Shown here one piece after another: positions 4,096 to 6,422 of a stretch of DNA of 6,422 nucleotides. Location of the stretch: contig JAQUSH010000036.1 in the NCBI GenBank assembly GCA_028715225.1, forward strand, positions 1 to 6,422, written 5' to 3'. Every line of letters starts with the position of its first letter. Within the stretch, counting starts at the first letter, position 1. Made by a program: the position numbers and the translations under genes. The notes below the pieces were generated by a model. The model had not been told where the DNA came from. It did no database searches and saw nothing but the letters and a program-made list of their open reading frames with translations. The DNA is from Candidatus Aenigmatarchaeota archaeon (GTDB taxonomy: Archaea; Aenigmatarchaeota; Aenigmatarchaeia; Aenigmatarchaeales; Aenigmatarchaeaceae).

Positions 4096-5983
4096 TTTAC
4101 TTTTTAAGCCAATGACGAATGAAAATAATTTGGAAGAAAAAGAGTTTTGTTATGGAATTTATAAGGACGAAGAAGGTAGCAAAGACCTCTTAAAAATTAA
4201 AATAACATATCTAAAGCCCAATGAACAAAAGATTGATGTAAGCAAATTAGATGACAGCAAACTTTTTACAAATATGGGCAACTTAAACAAACTGAAATTC
4301 AGAACATCCCTTGACAAAAATATAAAGGAAACGCTTGGTATAGACATGGGCATTTCTGATGTATTGCCGGCTATAATTAAGGACATAGAAACGGCAGTCA
4401 ACAAAATGCCTGTAAAGGTTAATGAAAAAGAAATTAAAGAAACAAAAGTGCTGACACCTAATCTTGATGGATTTAGTTCTATGGGAGTTCATCCTGCCAT
4501 TGATTTTGTTAATGGAACGGCATATGTTGGTGTATACATTCCCTGTTTTAGTGCCGAGGGTAAAGAAGTTGAATCAGTATGTCTTGTTACAAGCAACAAT
4601 GAAGTGTTTCATGTAAACGAGGTTGAGATGAAAGAGAGAAATTTGAGGCTTGAACATAAATGCATGATAGATGGTTTGCGATGGAATCTTTCCTCTATAA
4701 AAAACTTTACAGAAAATATATGTGAGCCGGTAGAGGCAAAGCAATTATTCAATGGCATAAAAGAACAGTATAAAACCTATATTGATTTCAAGGAAGATGA
4801 AGAGTATGACCTCATGGCGTCATGGATAATAGGAACATATTTTTTCCCTTTGTTTGAATCATACCCATACGTGCAATTATATGGTTTGAAGAGTTCGGGA
4901 AAAACAAAGACAGCCAAAGTCACAAGTTATCTTGCATTTAATGGCATTCTAACTGGAAACATGTCAGCTTCTTCTATGTATAGAAATGTCCAAAATCTTA
5001 GAGCCACACTGATTCTTGATGAAAATGAAGGAATCAGAAATCCCGAAAGAGCGGAAACAATTTGCAATATTTTAAATACAGGTTATCAGAAGGGGTTGTA
5101 CGTTTATAGGACAGGCACCAAGGAAGAGGGGTTTGAACAACAAAGATTTGAAACATACTCGCCTAAAATCATATCCAATGTATCTGGAATAAGGCTTGAC
5201 ACCTTGCAGGACAGGGTAATACAAATCGTAATGCTAAAAACGATTAAAAAGGAAATAAGCGAAAAAGACGCCAGACCTAAAGACAGCATCTGGGGGGCAA
5301 TCAGAAATGACTTGTATCTTCTTATGATGGAAAACTGGTCAGATATTCAGAAATTATATAACGACTTAGAGAACAATACAAAACTAATAAATAGGGACTG
5401 GGAACTTTGGAAACCTATACTGGCAATAACTAAGTTTATTGACCAAGAACTATACATCAAAATGAAAAATTTTGCTGAAAAAAAGACCAAAGAAAAGATA
5501 AAAGAAAACACTGTAGAATCCATGGAATCAGTATTGCTGCAAGCATTAGCTGATTTTGTTAAAGAAGATGATTTCTACTCTGTAAGAGAAATAAAGGAGA
5601 AAATGTATGAGATGATAGATAATGACCCAAAATGGTTGAGTAATGAATGGATAGGCAGGACACTGACAAAACTTGGGTTTAAGGACAAAAAACTCAATTC
5701 ACCAAAAAGAGGGACAAATTACTTGATTACAAGGCAAATGTTAAATGATTTGATAAAAAGATATGTGGACATTGGCTTAGAACCTTTAGAACCTATAAGA
5801 CCTTTAGATGATGTTAAAGGTTCTAAAGGAATTAAAGGAAGTAAATGTCAAGTCTGCTGTAAGGAAGATAAAGAATTGTTTTCTGTTGAATTACAAGATA
5901 AATATAAGGAAGGAAAGCCGTTAGCAACATTTTTAGTGTGCAAAGAATGCAAAGATGAATCTGAAGGTGGTAAAAATGACTGA
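4088..5983 (+). CDS. P-loop replicative helicase-like ATPase with winged helix and zinc ribbon (631 aa)
   Basis: The protein begins MSNLLFKPMTNENNLEEKEF. Residues 1-230 are an N-terminal region without a recognised motif. An AAA/superfamily 3-like ATPase core follows: Walker A GLKSSGKT at 266-273, Walker B LILDENE at 308-314, a sensor-1-like SPKIISN ending at N364, and a candidate arginine finger at R376 (LQDRVIQI). Residues 495-561 look like a winged helix (VREIKEKM...GRTLTKLGF...NYLITRQML). After a repetitive linker (562-585) comes a zinc ribbon C587-x2-C590...C618-x2-C621. This layout is that of DUF927-like or primase-associated helicases of archaeal and phage replicons; no archaeo-eukaryotic primase motif is seen at the N-terminus, so a separate primase would be needed. 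Its likely role is unwinding at a plasmid or viral origin. It overlaps both neighbours by 8 bases, and an iteron-like region follows the operon. Confidence 0.85.
   Translation: MSNLLFKPMTNENNLEEKEFCYGIYKDEEGSKDLLKIKITYLKPNEQKIDVSKLDDSKLFTNMGNLNKLKFRTSLDKNIKETLGIDMGISDVLPAIIKDIETAVNKMPVKVNEKEIKETKVLTPNLDGFSSMGVHPAIDFVNGTAYVGVYIPCFSAEGKEVESVCLVTSNNEVFHVNEVEMKERNLRLEHKCMIDGLRWNLSSIKNFTENICEPVEAKQLFNGIKEQYKTYIDFKEDEEYDLMASWIIGTYFFPLFESYPYVQLYGLKSSGKTKTAKVTSYLAFNGILTGNMSASSMYRNVQNLRATLILDENEGIRNPERAETICNILNTGYQKGLYVYRTGTKEEGFEQQRFETYSPKIISNVSGIRLDTLQDRVIQIVMLKTIKKEISEKDARPKDSIWGAIRNDLYLLMMENWSDIQKLYNDLENNTKLINRDWELWKPILAITKFIDQELYIKMKNFAEKKTKEKIKENTVESMESVLLQALADFVKEDDFYSVREIKEKMYEMIDNDPKWLSNEWIGRTLTKLGFKDKKLNSPKRGTNYLITRQMLNDLIKRYVDIGLEPLEPIRPLDDVKGSKGIKGSKCQVCCKEDKELFSVELQDKYKEGKPLATFLVCKECKDESEGGKND
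5783..5829. repeat. 12-bp perfect inverted repeat within 9-bp periodic coding DNA
   Basis: CCTTTAGAACCT (5783-5794) is the exact reverse complement of AGGTTCTAAAGG (5818-5829), separated by 23 bases. Each arm lies in its own 9-bp tandem run: AGAACCTTT/AGAACCTAT/AAGACCTTT (5779-5805) on the left and TTAAAGGTT/CTAAAGGAA/TTAAAGGAA (5814-5840) on the right. The runs encode LEPLEPIRPLD and VKGSKGIKGSK, the linker between the winged helix and zinc ribbon of the helicase. Confidence 0.85.
5966..5971 (+). promoter_or_regulatory. Shine-Dalgarno sequence that fixes the zinc-finger gene start at 5976
   Basis: GGTGGT lies four bases before ATG 5976. The frame is open back to an ATG at 5955, but that one has no ribosome binding site and would add seven residues. 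Choosing 5976 also gives the same 8-base overlap seen at the other operon junction. Confidence 0.65.
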
Positions 5984-6275
5984 GGAAACTGAAAGACAAT
6001 GCAAAGCTACAACTCTATATGGTTATCAGTGTTCAAAGAAAGCTATAGCAGGTAGAGATGTCTGCCCAATACATGCCGGATTTGCTAAAAAGAACAAGCT
6101 AAAGGACTGCCCGTATGCAAAGGAGATTGACGGTACTATCTTGGCTGGCAGGTCTTCAAAACAAATATGGAGGTTCCTTATGGAAAGAGGATATCCTGTC
6201 GCATATACAAATGTGGCAGCACATGTAAGAAAGCGGAAAGCATACTTAAGGTCTCTCGGAGCTGATATATGGTAA
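5976..6275 (+). CDS. Zinc-finger/helix-turn-helix protein downstream of the helicase (99 aa)
   Basis: The protein begins MTEETERQCKATTLYGYQCS. The N-terminal third carries C9-x9-C19-x10-C30-x2-H33, a CCCH zinc site of the DUF5763-like type (Cys-x-x-Thr, Gly-x-x-Cys, then Cys-x-x-His) often found in small phage and plasmid proteins. From residue 49 it reads as a helix-turn-helix: IDGTILAG, SSKQIWRFLMERG, then the candidate recognition helix YTNVAAHVRKRKAYLRSLG. The basic second half should bind DNA. Its stop is immediately upstream of the repeat-rich noncoding region 6276-6422, which makes it a good candidate for an origin-binding protein or autoregulator (inference). It overlaps the helicase stop codon by 8 bases (ATGACTGA, 5976-5983), implying coupled translation. 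Confidence 0.75.
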   Translation: MTEETERQCKATTLYGYQCSKKAIAGRDVCPIHAGFAKKNKLKDCPYAKEIDGTILAGRSSKQIWRFLMERGYPVAYTNVAAHVRKRKAYLRSLGADIW

Positions 6276-6285
6276 GCTTATATCT

Positions 6286-6421
6286 ATAATAATCAATGGA
6301 TGATAAGTTAACGTTAATATTGATTAACTTACTGATTGGTTGATTAACTAACGCATAAGTTAACAAAGTTATATCAAAGCTATATCAATGTTAATTGAAT
6401 AATATATTCATAATAATCAAT
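6286..6421. repeat. Iteron-like AT-rich repeat array, possible replication origin
   Basis: The 147 bases after the last gene (6276-6422) hold no ORF but many short repeats. TTGATTAACT occurs at 6320-6329 and 6340-6349, exactly 20 bp apart. AAGTTAAC occurs at 6305-6312 and 6357-6364, and AAGTTAA (6305) is inverted as TTAACTT (6324-6330). GTTAAT occurs at 6313 and 6390. TATATCAA occurs at 6370-6377 and 6381-6388, 11 bp apart. ATAATAATCAAT brackets the array at 6286-6297 and 6410-6421. Helically phased repeats in AT-rich DNA next to a helicase gene resemble a plasmid or viral origin; a multi-site operator or centromere is the alternative. The array may continue beyond the window. Confidence 0.6.
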
Positions 6422-6422
6422 A

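Noticed and set aside
6178..6366. Minus-strand 62-codon reading frame across the end of the last gene and the repeat array
   Set aside because: Half of it is the reverse of the zinc-finger gene and half is repeat DNA; no promoter or ribosome site supports it.
6286..6421. CRISPR array
   Set aside because: The repeats are only 8-12 bp, mixed in type and not separated by uniform spacers.

Overview
This looks like chromosomal or integrated-element DNA from a low-GC archaeon. The evidence is a tRNA-Leu(CAA) gene with an intron directly 3' of the anticodon loop purine, a histone-fold miniprotein, AbrB-like and ribbon-helix-helix DNA-binding proteins, and archaeal promoters: TATA boxes centred about 23-28 bp upstream of start codons with no ribosome binding site. 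The shape of the histone-like and RHH proteins recalls the DPANN/Woesearchaeota-Pacearchaeota type, but that placement is inference, not something the sequence proves.

Left part (1-1150). The 3' end of an unidentified plus-strand gene (1-114) abuts the 3' end of the minus-strand tRNA-Leu (120-244). A small unrecognised plus-strand gene (372-746) then converges, with only 11 bases between, on a small acidic minus-strand gene (758-1039).

Middle part (1150-2910). A helical-repeat protein (1150-1659) converges on a two-gene minus-strand operon. The first gene of that operon is a leaderless two-helix membrane protein (1908-2192). The second is a 54-residue, GTG-started histone-fold protein (1725-1889) with a clear Shine-Dalgarno sequence. 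A 53-residue ribbon-helix-helix protein (2273-2434) diverges from this operon and faces an unrecognised 144-residue protein (2473-2907).

Right part (2980-6422). A 306-residue AbrB-like/coiled-coil protein (2982-3902) is divergent from a tightly coupled three-gene operon. That operon encodes a 35-residue microprotein (3988-4095), a 631-residue P-loop helicase-like protein with winged-helix and zinc-ribbon ends (4088-5978, stop at 5983), and a 99-residue zinc-finger/HTH protein (5976-6275). Both junctions are 8-base overlaps. Immediately after the operon is 147 bp of AT-rich noncoding DNA full of short direct and inverted repeats (TTGATTAACT twice at 20-bp phase, AAGTTAAC twice, TATATCAA twice at 11-bp phase, ATAATAATCAAT flanking the array). 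Helicase, small DNA-binding proteins and an iteron-like array together look like the replication module of a plasmid- or virus-derived element. No integrase, capsid gene or complete attachment site is visible, so the boundaries are unknown.

Expression follows a simple rule in this window: first or single genes are leaderless behind a TATA box, while genes inside operons use a Shine-Dalgarno sequence of the GGTGAT/GGAGNTGAT type. The one apparent exception is the 35-residue microprotein, which heads its operon but has a strong Shine-Dalgarno sequence.
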